From Bradyrhizobium sp. 186 (lineage in GTDB: Bacteria; Pseudomonadota; Alphaproteobacteria; Rhizobiales; Xanthobacteraceae), in NCBI RefSeq assembly GCF_023101685.1, contig NZ_CP082164.1, forward strand, positions 1,922,001 through 1,986,000: 64,000 nucleotides of DNA. The letters are read 5' to 3'. Positions 34,123 through 43,021 of this stretch are shown here, in pieces (the first letter of the stretch is position 1; every line of letters begins with the position of its first letter). Below the pieces are notes generated by a model. That model was not told the origin of the DNA and ran no database searches. It saw only the letters and a program-made list of their open reading frames with translations. Made by a program: the position numbers and the translations under genes.

Positions 34123-35151
34123 ATGAAGACGAACCTGGTCTGGGCTGCCGCGGCGCTCGCACTCTCGCTACCGGTCTCGACGATGTCGGCGCAGGCGCTG
34201 GAACTGAAGGTCGCCGACTCCTTCCCCGCCGGCCACTATCTCGTCCGCCTGATGCTCAAGCCCTGGATGGATGACGTCACCAAGCGCACCAACGGCGCGG
34301 TGACCTTCACCTATTATCCGAACCAACAAATCGGCAAAGCCGCGGACATGCTGCGGCTGACCCAGTCCGGTGTGGTCGACATCGGCTACATCGGACCGTC
34401 CTATGTTTCCGACAAGATGCCGTTGTCGGAAGTCGCACAATTGCCGGGTGCGTTCCAGACCAGCTGCCAGGGCACGCTGGCCTATTGGAAGACCGCGCGC
34501 GAGGGCCTTCTGGCCAAGCAGGAATATGCGCCGAACAAGATCAAGCTGCTGATAGCCGTGGTGCTGCCGCCCTATCAGGTGTGGACCGCCAAGCAAAAGG
34601 TCGAGACGACCAAGGACATGGGTGGCCTAAAGCTGCGCACCACCGGCGGCGCGCAGGATCTGACGCTGCGCGCGCTGAGCGCCGTGCCGGTGCGCATGGC
34701 TGCGCCCGATGCCTATGAGTCGCTGTCGCGTGGCACGATGGACGGGTTGCTGTTCCCGATGGAGAGCGTCGTCGCCTATGGGCTCGAAAAGTTGGTCAAG
34801 CACGCGACCGAAGGCGTCAGCTTCGGCAGCTTCATCGTCGCCTACTCGATCAACCAGTCGGTTTGGGACAAGCTGCCCGAGGACGTGAAGAAGGCGATGA
34901 ACGAGGCCTCCGAGGCGATGGAGCCAACGGCCTGCGCCCAGGTCGACAAGGAAACCGAGACGACCAAGAAGCATCTCCAGGACGAGGGCGTCAGCTTCGA
35001 CCCGCTGCCTGAGGCCACGCGCGCCGAGATGAAGGACAAGCTGAAGGGCGTCGGCCAGGAATGGGCGGCCGGTCTCGACAGCCGCGGCAAGCAGGCGTCC
35101 GCCGCGCTGAAGGAGTTCGAGGGCCTGCTCGCCGCCGGCGGTACCAAGTAA
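34123..35151 (+). CDS. TRAP transporter substrate-binding protein (DctP family)
   Basis: Periplasmic receptor of a TRAP transporter for organic acids, 342 residues. The Sec signal MKTNLVWAAAALALSLPVS ends near AQA. ELKVADSFPAGHYLVRLMLKPWMD, VTFTYYPNQQIGKAADMLRL and TGGAQDLTLRALSAVPVRM are typical of DctP, including the Arg region that pairs with a ligand carboxylate. ATG follows AAGGAGAACGAG. The next two genes encode its membrane subunits. It presumably brings in the acid metabolised by the CoA pathway around it. Confidence 0.93.
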   Translation: MKTNLVWAAAALALSLPVSTMSAQALELKVADSFPAGHYLVRLMLKPWMDDVTKRTNGAVTFTYYPNQQIGKAADMLRLTQSGVVDIGYIGPSYVSDKMPLSEVAQLPGAFQTSCQGTLAYWKTAREGLLAKQEYAPNKIKLLIAVVLPPYQVWTAKQKVETTKDMGGLKLRTTGGAQDLTLRALSAVPVRMAAPDAYESLSRGTMDGLLFPMESVVAYGLEKLVKHATEGVSFGSFIVAYSINQSVWDKLPEDVKKAMNEASEAMEPTACAQVDKETETTKKHLQDEGVSFDPLPEATRAEMKDKLKGVGQEWAAGLDSRGKQASAALKEFEGLLAAGGTK

Positions 35152-35180
35152 TCCGACATCGAAAAAGGGAGGCGCGAGAA

Positions 35181-35735
35181 GTGATCAAGCGGGCAGGAGA
35201 CGTGCTTGGCGCGCTGGAGCGTGCGCTGACGGTGATCGCGGTGGTGTTCCTGTTCGTGATCATGGTGCTTGTCGTGACCGACGTGTTCATGCGCTACGCG
35301 CTGAACCGTCCGTTTTCTTTCACCTACGACCTGATCGGGCTCTATCTCCTTGCCGGCGTGTTCTTCTTCACGGTTTCGGATGCCCTGCGCGAGCACGCCC
35401 ATGTCGGTGTCGACATCCTGTTGTCGCGCTTCTCGCCGGCGGGACGGCGGCTGTCGGAGATCATCACCGCGCTGGCCGGCTTGTTCGTGTTCGTCCTGAT
35501 CTGCAAGGTCGGCCTCGAGCGTGCGATGGAAAATTACGAGCAACATGACGTGCTGGCCGGTGCCATTCCCTGGCCGACCTGGATCTCGGCGGCGCTGGTG
35601 CCGCTCGGCTGCGGCGTTCTGGTGCTGCGGCTGCTGCTCCAGCTCATCGGCAATGTGCTGAGCCTTGTGAGCGGGCGCGACCTCTATCCGCTGCCGCCGG
35701 TGACCGGCGTCGGCGAAGCGCGAAGCTTTGAGTAA
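35181..35735 (+). CDS. TRAP transporter small permease (DctQ family)
   Basis: Four-helix membrane subunit, 184 residues, starting at GTG 35181 after AAAGGGAGGCGCGAGAA; an open frame further upstream overlaps the binding protein and is not used. Helices lie near residues 12-34, 50-68, 90-108 and 130-150; FMRYALNRPFSFTYDL is a common DctQ segment. It is 29 nt from the binding protein and 12 nt from the large permease. Confidence 0.92.
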   Translation: MIKRAGDVLGALERALTVIAVVFLFVIMVLVVTDVFMRYALNRPFSFTYDLIGLYLLAGVFFFTVSDALREHAHVGVDILLSRFSPAGRRLSEIITALAGLFVFVLICKVGLERAMENYEQHDVLAGAIPWPTWISAALVPLGCGVLVLRLLLQLIGNVLSLVSGRDLYPLPPVTGVGEARSFE

Positions 35736-35747
35736 CGGCAGGCATCC

Positions 35748-37037
35748 ATGACACCTTTCATCGTTCTCGCCCTGCTGTTCGGCCTGCTCGCGCTTGGCAC
35801 GCCCGTCGGCTTCGCCATGGCCTTTTCAGGCTCGGTTGGCCTCGTCATGGTCGGCGGCTGGGGCACACTGTTCGGCATCCTCCAGACCGCGCCGCTCTCG
35901 ACCGTCTCGTCCTATGAGCTGATCACCATTCCGATGTTCCTGCTGATGGCGGACCTCGTGCTGCTGTCGGGCGTCGCGGACGATCTGTTCAAGACGGCAT
36001 CCGCCTGGGTCGGCCGTATTCCCGGCGGGCTCGGCATGGCCACCGCGCTTGCCGGCGCCGGCTTCGGCGCGATCTGCGGCACCTCGACCGCCTCGGCCGC
36101 GACGCTGTCCTCGACCAGCCTGCCGGCGATGATCCGCCAGGGCTACGAGCCCAAGATGGCGGCTGGCGTGGTCGCGATCTCCGGCACGCTCTCGATGCTG
36201 CTGCCGACCAGCGTCGCTCTCGTCATCTTCGGCCTGCTGGCCGAGGTGAATATCGGCAAGCTCCTGATCAGCGGCATCATCCCCGCGATCCTGGTGACCA
36301 TCACCATCATGGCCACGATCTATTTCCTGGTCTGGCAGGATCCCTCGCGGGCACCGGCTGCGAAGTCGGTGCCCTGGCGGGAGAAGTTTGCGCTGCTCTG
36401 GCAGGTCTCGCCGATGGTGGTGCTGTTCTCGATCGTCACCGGCACCATCTACCTCGGCGTTGCGACGCCGACGGAGGCCTCCGCCTTCGGTGCGTTCGGC
36501 GCGTTCCTGCTCGCGATCGTCAAGGGCAAGATCACCCCGTCATCGCTCTACAGGACACTGCTGCGTGCCTGCCAGGGCACCTGCATGATCATCATGATTT
36601 TGGTCGGCGCGTCGATCTTCGGCTACTTCTTCACGCTCACCCACGTCACGCAGGACCTTGTCGCCTGGATCGGTTCGTTGCCGGCCTCGCGCTGGGTCAT
36701 CATCACCCTCATCCTGTGCGGCTACATCGTGCTCGGTTCCTTCATGGACCAGATCGCGATCCTGGTGCTCACGGTGCCGATCGTACTGCCGCTGATCAAG
36801 ACTCTCGGCTTCGATCCGATCTGGTTCGGCGTCATCAAGATCGTCACCGCCGAGGTTGGCATGATCACGCCGCCGGTCGGGCTCAACTGCTTTATCGTGG
36901 CCCGCTACGCCAAGCGGCCGGTGGCGGAAGTATTCCACGGCACCTTCCCGCATTTCATCGCGCACCTGATTGTCATTGCGATCCTGGTGGCGTTTCCGAG
37001 CATCATTCTCTGGCTGCCCTCGCAGATGGGGCGCTAA
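35748..37037 (+). CDS. TRAP transporter large permease (DctM family)
   Basis: Ion-coupled translocation subunit, 429 residues with about 12 hydrophobic segments. GAGFGAICGTSTASAATLSST, LLPTSVALVIFG and VGMITPPVGLNCFIV are DctM hallmarks. It is followed 40 nt later by an acyl-CoA dehydrogenase, placing transport and catabolism in one transcript. Confidence 0.94.
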   Translation: MTPFIVLALLFGLLALGTPVGFAMAFSGSVGLVMVGGWGTLFGILQTAPLSTVSSYELITIPMFLLMADLVLLSGVADDLFKTASAWVGRIPGGLGMATALAGAGFGAICGTSTASAATLSSTSLPAMIRQGYEPKMAAGVVAISGTLSMLLPTSVALVIFGLLAEVNIGKLLISGIIPAILVTITIMATIYFLVWQDPSRAPAAKSVPWREKFALLWQVSPMVVLFSIVTGTIYLGVATPTEASAFGAFGAFLLAIVKGKITPSSLYRTLLRACQGTCMIIMILVGASIFGYFFTLTHVTQDLVAWIGSLPASRWVIITLILCGYIVLGSFMDQIAILVLTVPIVLPLIKTLGFDPIWFGVIKIVTAEVGMITPPVGLNCFIVARYAKRPVAEVFHGTFPHFIAHLIVIAILVAFPSIILWLPSQMGR

Positions 37038-37077
37038 GCTCGGGGCCCTCGCGGCTCCCAATAAGGAGATCAAGAAC

Positions 37078-38244
37078 ATGGATTTCGCGCTCACCGATCA
37101 GCAGGAAGCCATTCGCGACGCCATCGCAAAGATCTGCGAAGGCTTTGACGACGCCTATTGGCTGAAGAAGGACCACGACGGTGGCTTCCCGCACGACTTC
37201 CACAAGGCGCTGGCCGATGCCGGCTGGCTCGGCATCTGCGTGCCGGAGGCCTACGGCGGGTCCGGTCTCGGCATTACCGAAGCGGCGATCATGATGCGCA
37301 CCATTGCGGAATCCGGCGCCGGCATGTCCGGTGCGTCCGCCGTGCACATCAACGTGTTCGGTCTCAATCCCGTCGTTGTGTTCGGCACCGAGGAGCAGCG
37401 CAAGCGCATGCTGCCGCCGATGGTCGAGGGCCGCGAGAAGGCGTGCTTCGCCGTCACCGAGCCCAACACCGGCCTCAACACCACGCAGCTCAAGACGCGT
37501 GCGGTCGCCAAGAACGACCGCTACATCGTCAACGGCCAGAAGGTCTGGATCTCGACCGCGCAGGTCGCGCACAAGATCCTGCTGCTGGCGCGCACCACGC
37601 CGCTGGAGGAGGTGCGCTCGCCGACGCATGGCCTCAGCCTGTTCTACACCGACTTCGACCGCAAGAAGATCAAGGTCCACGAGATCGAGAAGATGGGCCG
37701 CAAGATGGTCGATTCCAACGAGCTGTTCTTCGAGGATTTCGAGATCCCGATGGAGGACCGCATCGGCGAAGAAGGCCGCGGCTTCCAATACATCCTCGAA
37801 GGCATGAACCCCGAGCGTATCCTGATCGCCGCGGAAGCGGTCGGCCTCGGAAAACTGGCGCTGTCGCGCGCCACCGAATACGCCAAGACGCGCGTCGTGT
37901 TCAACCGTCCAATCGGCAAGAACCAGGGTATCCAGCATCCGCTTGCGATCAACTGGGTCGAGCTCGAGGCGGCCTGGCTGATGGTGATGTCGGCGGCCTG
38001 GCAATATGACAAGGGCCTGCCCTGCGGCGCTGGCGCAAATGCCGCAAAATATTTGGCGGGAGAAGCCGGATACCACGCCTGCGAGCAGGCCGTGATGACC
38101 CATGGCGGCTTCGGCTACGCCAAGGAGTTCCACGTCGAGCGTTACCTGCGCGAAGTCTTGATCCCGCGCATCGCGCCGGTCAGCCCGCAACTCGCGCTCA
38201 GCTTCATCGCGGAAAAGGTGCTGGGGCTGGCGAAGTCGTACTAG
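37078..38244 (+). CDS. Acyl-CoA dehydrogenase
   Basis: FAD-dependent alpha,beta-dehydrogenase of an acyl-CoA, 388 residues from ATG 37078 with TAAGGAGAT upstream; the frame upstream of this start is inside the TRAP permease. CFAVTEPNTGLNTTQLKT is the FAD-binding middle domain, and THGGFGYAKEFHVERYLRE lies in the C-terminal helical domain. Where many family members carry IYEGT with the catalytic Glu, this one shows PRIAPVS, so the base may lie elsewhere as in some ACAD branches. In this operon a plausible step is dehydrogenation of a succinyl- or methylsuccinyl-type CoA ester. Confidence 0.9.
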   Translation: MDFALTDQQEAIRDAIAKICEGFDDAYWLKKDHDGGFPHDFHKALADAGWLGICVPEAYGGSGLGITEAAIMMRTIAESGAGMSGASAVHINVFGLNPVVVFGTEEQRKRMLPPMVEGREKACFAVTEPNTGLNTTQLKTRAVAKNDRYIVNGQKVWISTAQVAHKILLLARTTPLEEVRSPTHGLSLFYTDFDRKKIKVHEIEKMGRKMVDSNELFFEDFEIPMEDRIGEEGRGFQYILEGMNPERILIAAEAVGLGKLALSRATEYAKTRVVFNRPIGKNQGIQHPLAINWVELEAAWLMVMSAAWQYDKGLPCGAGANAAKYLAGEAGYHACEQAVMTHGGFGYAKEFHVERYLREVLIPRIAPVSPQLALSFIAEKVLGLAKSY

Positions 38245-38275
38245 GCTGAAGCCCGGACTTTACGGCAGGATCGAC

Positions 38276-39829
38276 ATGAACCTCGCTCACCATCTCCTGC
38301 GTGCCGCCAAGGCGAATGCATCTGCGCCGGCGCTGTTCAAGGGACTGACGCCGGTTTCCGATTACGGCGGTCTTGCCACAACGGTAGCGTCGCTGGCCGC
38401 ATCGTTGCGGCAGCGCCTTGGTCTCGCCAAGGGCGACCGCGTTGCCTTGCTGATGAAGAACGTGCCCGACTACGTCGCCTGTCTCTACGCCTGCTGGCAT
38501 GCCGGGCTGGTCGCCGTCCCCATCAATTCAAAACTGCATCCGCGCGAGGTCGCGTTCATTCTCGACAATTCGGGCGCCGCGGTCGTCTTTGTGACCGAGG
38601 ACATGGCGGGTGTTGCTTCGGAAGCCCTGGCGCTCGGCACGGCCAAGCCACGCATCGTCGAGGTCGGATCGGCCGAGTATCGCGGGTTAGGGAAGAGCGA
38701 GGGCATCGCCATCGCCGATGTCGCGATCACCGACCCCGCCTGGATCTTCTACACCAGCGGCACCACCGGCCGGCCCAAGGGCGCGGTGCTCAGCCATCGC
38801 AACTTGCTCGCGATGGCGCTGAATTATCTCGCCGAGATCAATCCGATCGCGCCGGGCGAGGTGCTGCTGCATGCCGCGCCGATGTCGCACGGCTCCGGCC
38901 TCTATATGGTGCCGCATGTGCTCGGTATGGGCGCGCAGATCATTCCCGAGAGCGGCCGCTTCGAGCCGGACGAGATTCTGGAGCTGACGACGAAACGCGA
39001 CGGCATCTCCTTCTTCGCCGCGCCAACGATGGTGCGGCGCCTCACTGTTGCGGCAGAGGCGGCGGGCACGACCGCGCCGGGGCTGAAGACCATCATCTAT
39101 GGCGGCGGTCCCATGTATGTCGCCGATTGCAAGGCGGCGCTCGCGGTGTTCGGGCCGAAGCTTGTGCAGATCTATGGTCAAGGCGAGACGCCGATGACCA
39201 TCACCTATCTGCCCAAGACCATGCATGTCGACGCCGGCCATCCGCGCCACGAGGAGCGGCTGGCTTCGGTCGGCATCGCACAGGGCGTGGTGCAGGTCCG
39301 CACGGTGGACGAGGCAGGGCGAGACATCGCGCCAGGTGAGATCGGCGAGATCATCGTGCGCGGCGACACCGTGATGTTCGGCTATTGGCAGAATCCGGAG
39401 GCGACCGCGAATACTCTGCGCGACGGCTGGCTCTACACCGGCGACATGGGCGCCTTCGATGCCGACGGCTTCCTCACCCTGAAGGACCGCTCCAAGGACG
39501 TCATCATCTCCGGCGGCACCAACATCTATCCGCGCGAGGTCGAGGAGGTGCTGTTGCGGCACGAGGCCGTCGCCGAGGTTTCCGTGATCGGCCGGCCGCA
39601 TCCGGAATGGGGCGAGGAGGTCGTGGCCGTCGTCGTTCCCGCGGCGGGCAAGAGCGTGAGGCGCGACGAGCTGGACCAGATGTGCAACGCCTGGATCGCG
39701 CGGTTCAAGCGGCCGAAGCATTATTACGTCACGGGCGAGCTGCCGAAGAACAGCTATGGCAAGATCGTCAAGACGGAGCTGCGCACGCTCCTGAGCGAGT
39801 CCTCCGCGCGCCTAGTGCCAATGGACTGA
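38276..39829 (+). CDS. AMP-dependent acyl-CoA synthetase/ligase
   Basis: ATP-dependent CoA ligase, 517 residues, in the ANL superfamily. The A3 P-loop IFYTSGTTGRPKGAVLSH, the A5-like IYGQGETPMTITYL, YTGDMGAFDADGFL and the catalytic Lys region NSYGKIVKTEL (A10) are all present. It is in the same transcript as the acyl-CoA dehydrogenase (31 nt gap) and ends 7 nt before the CoA-transferase. It could activate the primary acid or a pathway intermediate; the substrate is not readable. Confidence 0.92.
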   Translation: MNLAHHLLRAAKANASAPALFKGLTPVSDYGGLATTVASLAASLRQRLGLAKGDRVALLMKNVPDYVACLYACWHAGLVAVPINSKLHPREVAFILDNSGAAVVFVTEDMAGVASEALALGTAKPRIVEVGSAEYRGLGKSEGIAIADVAITDPAWIFYTSGTTGRPKGAVLSHRNLLAMALNYLAEINPIAPGEVLLHAAPMSHGSGLYMVPHVLGMGAQIIPESGRFEPDEILELTTKRDGISFFAAPTMVRRLTVAAEAAGTTAPGLKTIIYGGGPMYVADCKAALAVFGPKLVQIYGQGETPMTITYLPKTMHVDAGHPRHEERLASVGIAQGVVQVRTVDEAGRDIAPGEIGEIIVRGDTVMFGYWQNPEATANTLRDGWLYTGDMGAFDADGFLTLKDRSKDVIISGGTNIYPREVEEVLLRHEAVAEVSVIGRPHPEWGEEVVAVVVPAAGKSVRRDELDQMCNAWIARFKRPKHYYVTGELPKNSYGKIVKTELRTLLSESSARLVPMD

Positions 39830-39836
39830 CGCGGAG

Positions 39837-41085
39837 ATGGCTACGGACACGTCGCCGATCGACTTTACCGGCCTGATCCGGGAAGGCGATCTCGTCGTGT
39901 GCGGGCAGGCGACGGCGGAGCCGGTCACGCTGACTGAAGCGCTGGTCGCGCAGGCGCAGCATCTGCCGTCTTTCCGCATGATGGTCGGCGCGTTGTTTTC
40001 GGACACGTTCTCGGCGGCGTGCGCGCCCAATGTCTCATTCCTGAGCTATGGCGTGATCGGCAATGCGCGGCGGCTCGCCAAGGCGGGGCGACTGGATGTG
40101 ATCCAGAGCAATTACAGCGCCTTCTGTGCCGACTTTGCCTCGCATCGCCACCGTGCCGACGTGGTGCTGGTGCAACTTGCAGAGTCCGGGGACGGCCGGC
40201 TCAGCGCGAGCCTTTCCAACGACTACGTCATCGACGCTGCGCGCGGCGCGCGCCTCGTCGTCGCCGAGATCAATCCGGATGCGCCCTGGACGTTTGGCGC
40301 GGAATGGCCGGAGGACGTGCCGATCCATGTGCGCGTGGCTGCCCGCCGTCCGCCCGTCGAACTGCCGCCGACGCCGCTCGACGACGTCTCGCGGCGCATC
40401 GCGCCACATGCAGCCGGCCTGATTGCCGACGGCAGCACGCTCCAGTTCGGCGTGGGACGGATTCCGGATGCGGTCCTGTCCTCGCTCTCGCATGCGCGCA
40501 ATCTCGGCATCCATTCCGGCCTGATCAACGACGCCTTCGTCGATCTGATCGAGCGGGGCGCGGTGACGAACGCGGAGAAGGGGATCGATGCCGGGATCAC
40601 CGTCACCAATCAGGTGATCGGCACCCAGCGGCTCTATCGCTTCGTGCATCAGAACAGGGCAGTTGCGGTGCGTCCGACGTCTTATACACACGGCCAGAAC
40701 GTGCTGGCGCGGATCAACCGGCTGGTCGCGATCAATTCGGCGCTTCAGGTCGGGCTCGATGGCAGCGTGAATTCGGAGACGCTGAATGGCATTGCAATCG
40801 GGGCGATTGGTGGCCAGCTCGATTTCGTGCGCGGCGCCAATGGGTCTCCTGGGGGGCAGGGCCATCATCGCGCTGCCGGCGACGGCGTCTGACGGGACGA
40901 GTCGGATTGTCGCAAACGTCGAAACCGTGACCACGCCGCGCGCCGACGTCGATGCCATCGTGACCGAATGGGGGGTCGCGGAGCTGCGCGGCTGTGGGCT
41001 TGCCGAGCGGGCGCGCCGCATGATCGCGATCGCGGCGCCCGAACACCGCGACGCGCTCTCCGCGCAGCTTCGCGCCGCGCGCTAG
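39837..41085 (+). pseudogene. Acetyl-CoA hydrolase/transferase (Cat1-like CoA-transferase), frameshifted
   Basis: The reading frame from ATG 39837 gives about 345 residues of a Cat1/4-hydroxybutyrate CoA-transferase-type enzyme (ADGSTLQFGVGRIPDAVL, GGQLDFVRGANGS) and then runs out of homology at a G6 run (40851-40856), stopping at 40892. The conserved C-terminus continues one frame over: GGRAIIALPATASDG and VTEWGVAELRGCG, to the stop at 41085. Removing one G restores SPGGRAIIALPAT. So the gene has a one-base insertion: a real mutation, slippage site or sequencing error. The complete family would be about 415 residues. The family includes itaconate CoA-transferase, which suits the neighbouring MaoC and CitE genes. 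Confidence 0.8.
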
Positions 41086-41091
41086 CCGCCC

Positions 41092-41628
41092 TTAGTTCAT
41101 CATCGCGAGCGTCGGCCGCTGGGTCTCGCCGGACTCGATGATCCCGGGAAGATCCGTGACCTCGCCCGCGAGCATGTCTGACATCCGCCAGAACAGATGG
41201 GCGAGGCGGGAGAACACCAACCGCTCGCGCTCGGCGGCGAGCGTGCCGTCCGGGATCGTCACGGTTTCGAGGCCGACCACTTTTTTGAAATCGGGCCAGA
41301 TCGTCATCGATTGCGCGATTACGGAGTAGCAACGCGGATCGTCATCGCTCTCGTCCGGCGCGGGCGGCAAGCCCGGATATTGCACCGGCGCCGCATAGAA
41401 CTTGTAGGCACCGTAGCCGAGTCGGAACAGGAATTTTTCGGAGACGGCGACGTCGTTGGCAAAGGACACCAGCCGCGCCTCGCTCAGTACCTCCGGTTCG
41501 ATAGCGCTAAGGTCCGATGCCCGTAGCGCCGAGCAGAAGGCGAGCTCGCGATGATGTTCTCTGAGCAGATTGGCCAGCGGTTGTTGCTGTTGCACGGTGT
41601 CAGTGAGCAGGATGATGGTCTTGAGCAT
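41092..41628 (-). CDS. Formyltransferase-like protein, possible sugar-modifying enzyme
   Basis: A 178-residue protein, last gene of the minus-strand trio. LVSFANDVAVSEKFL and GYGAYKFYAAPVQYPG resemble the strand and loop of formyl-transferase N-terminal domains, where the catalytic Asn-x-His-Pro-Gly region would be; here it reads KFYAAP, so the catalytic Asn and His are not evident. Activity is therefore doubtful. It lies 12 nt after the glycosyltransferase-like gene and is convergent with the Cat1-like gene. A role in making or handling a formylated amino sugar on flagellin is speculative. Confidence 0.45.
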   Translation of the reverse strand: MLKTIILLTDTVQQQQPLANLLREHHRELAFCSALRASDLSAIEPEVLSEARLVSFANDVAVSEKFLFRLGYGAYKFYAAPVQYPGLPPAPDESDDDPRCYSVIAQSMTIWPDFKKVVGLETVTIPDGTLAAERERLVFSRLAHLFWRMSDMLAGEVTDLPGIIESGETQRPTLAMMN

Positions 41629-41640
41629 CTGTGATGTCCG

Positions 41641-42960
41641 TCAGGGGAAGAGATGGCGTGCAGTCATGACCGAATCGCTGGATGCGTGGGCGGCGAAGAA
41701 ATCGTTGGCGATGCGCTGTCCCGGCGCGATCTCCAGGATGCGATAGCGCGCAAGGGCAGCGGCGTCGCGCGCGGCGCCGACGTCCTCCTGCCAGGCGCAG
41801 AGCGACAGCTCCAGGCGGCCATATCCGCCGCAGTCGGTTGCGTAGGCGCCGGTCACGGCCTCCACGGTGGCAGCCACCGCGCCTGCGTCGCTAGCCGAGA
41901 TGTCGCGCAGGATTACGGAGATGCCGTTGCCGGCTTCGGCCTTCGACGTCATCACCATGAAGGCGTCACGGGCGCCGGCGCGGCCGGCGCGGCGCGCCAC
42001 GCGCACAAGGTTCGCAAAGGCTGGATCAGGTCCGAGCTCCATCGTCGTCGTCTGCCGGTCATGGAGGATCGTCGCGCGGGTCGCGCCGAGGTCGCCCTTC
42101 AGCGCATGATAGGACCGCGGCAGCCATACCGTGTCGAGCGGCACCTGCGACGTGGTCAGGCTCCAGGCCTGGTCGAGCAGATAGCCTTCCCAGATCGCGG
42201 GATAGGACGCGGCAAGCTGCTGCCATGCGCGAAGCAGCCGTTCCGCGCGCACGGAGCGGCCGAGATAGAGCGTGCGCGCTGACATCTCCCAGCGGTTCCA
42301 TTTGTGGAGCGCGACGTCGCAGCCGAGGAAGGACGGCAGCAAAGGCGGCTCGCGCAATGTGGCGTCGGTCTCGACGAACAGCAGCGGCTCGCGATATTTG
42401 TTCCACATCCGCACCATGAACTCCGCCTTCTCGAAGCAGAGGATGCGGTCGTCCAACTGGGTCTCGATCGGCTCGATATGGCAATCGAGCCGCAAGCGTT
42501 CGAGCGATTGCCTTAATACCAGGGCCGCGCTGTCGTCGCTGCCGCGCGGATAGCAGGAGACGATCCGCGGGCGGATGGTGGACGCATCAGCGGCGGTGAG
42601 AAATTTCGACCAGCCGATGCTCCCCCACCACATCTCGTGCGGGCCGTCTGCGCCGCAGGGGCCAACCGTGCCGAACTCGGTCAGCTTGGACTTGAGGAAG
42701 TCGAAGCCAGGATTTTCACTGAAGGGAATGACGACGGCGCTGCCGGGAGTGAGCGAGCGGTAGAACAGCTCGGCCGCCGCGCCGCTCGGCGGCTCCGTGA
42801 GGATGATGACGCCGCTGCGCCGTCCCTCGGTGATGTCGTCCAGCGTCGGTGCGCCGTACTGGCTGGCCAGCCAACTCAGGCGGTCAAGCTGGGCCCGGCC
42901 GAGCCGGATGCCGCCGGATTGCAGCAGCCGATCAAGGTTCGCGTGCGTCTCGTCCGTCAA
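41641..42960 (-). CDS. Glycosyltransferase-like protein
   Basis: A 439-residue protein with a TTG start at 42960 preceded by AGGGGG (7 nt). The middle (residues about 180-300) has features of a GT-A nucleotide-sugar transferase: REPLLFVETDATLREPP, then SARTLYLGRS, LLRAW and a later WEGYLLDQAW, matching the LFVDADxxF...WDQ pattern. The acidic metal motif reads ETDA rather than DxD. A C-terminal 110-residue region is unassigned. No signal peptide. It is the middle gene of the trio divergent from the flagellar genes, so it may glycosylate flagellin. Substrate unknown. Confidence 0.5.
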   Translation of the reverse strand: MTDETHANLDRLLQSGGIRLGRAQLDRLSWLASQYGAPTLDDITEGRRSGVIILTEPPSGAAAELFYRSLTPGSAVVIPFSENPGFDFLKSKLTEFGTVGPCGADGPHEMWWGSIGWSKFLTAADASTIRPRIVSCYPRGSDDSAALVLRQSLERLRLDCHIEPIETQLDDRILCFEKAEFMVRMWNKYREPLLFVETDATLREPPLLPSFLGCDVALHKWNRWEMSARTLYLGRSVRAERLLRAWQQLAASYPAIWEGYLLDQAWSLTTSQVPLDTVWLPRSYHALKGDLGATRATILHDRQTTTMELGPDPAFANLVRVARRAGRAGARDAFMVMTSKAEAGNGISVILRDISASDAGAVAATVEAVTGAYATDCGGYGRLELSLCAWQEDVGAARDAAALARYRILEIAPGQRIANDFFAAHASSDSVMTARHLFP

Positions 42961-43021
42961 TTCCGTGCCCCCTCGTGCCAGCCCTTGGACTTCAACGGGC
43001 CGGGCGGCGCGATCAGGCGCA

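Noticed and set aside
36970..37077. Upstream extension of the acyl-CoA dehydrogenase
   Set aside because: It overlaps the TRAP permease; ATG 37078 has a clear AAGGAG site.
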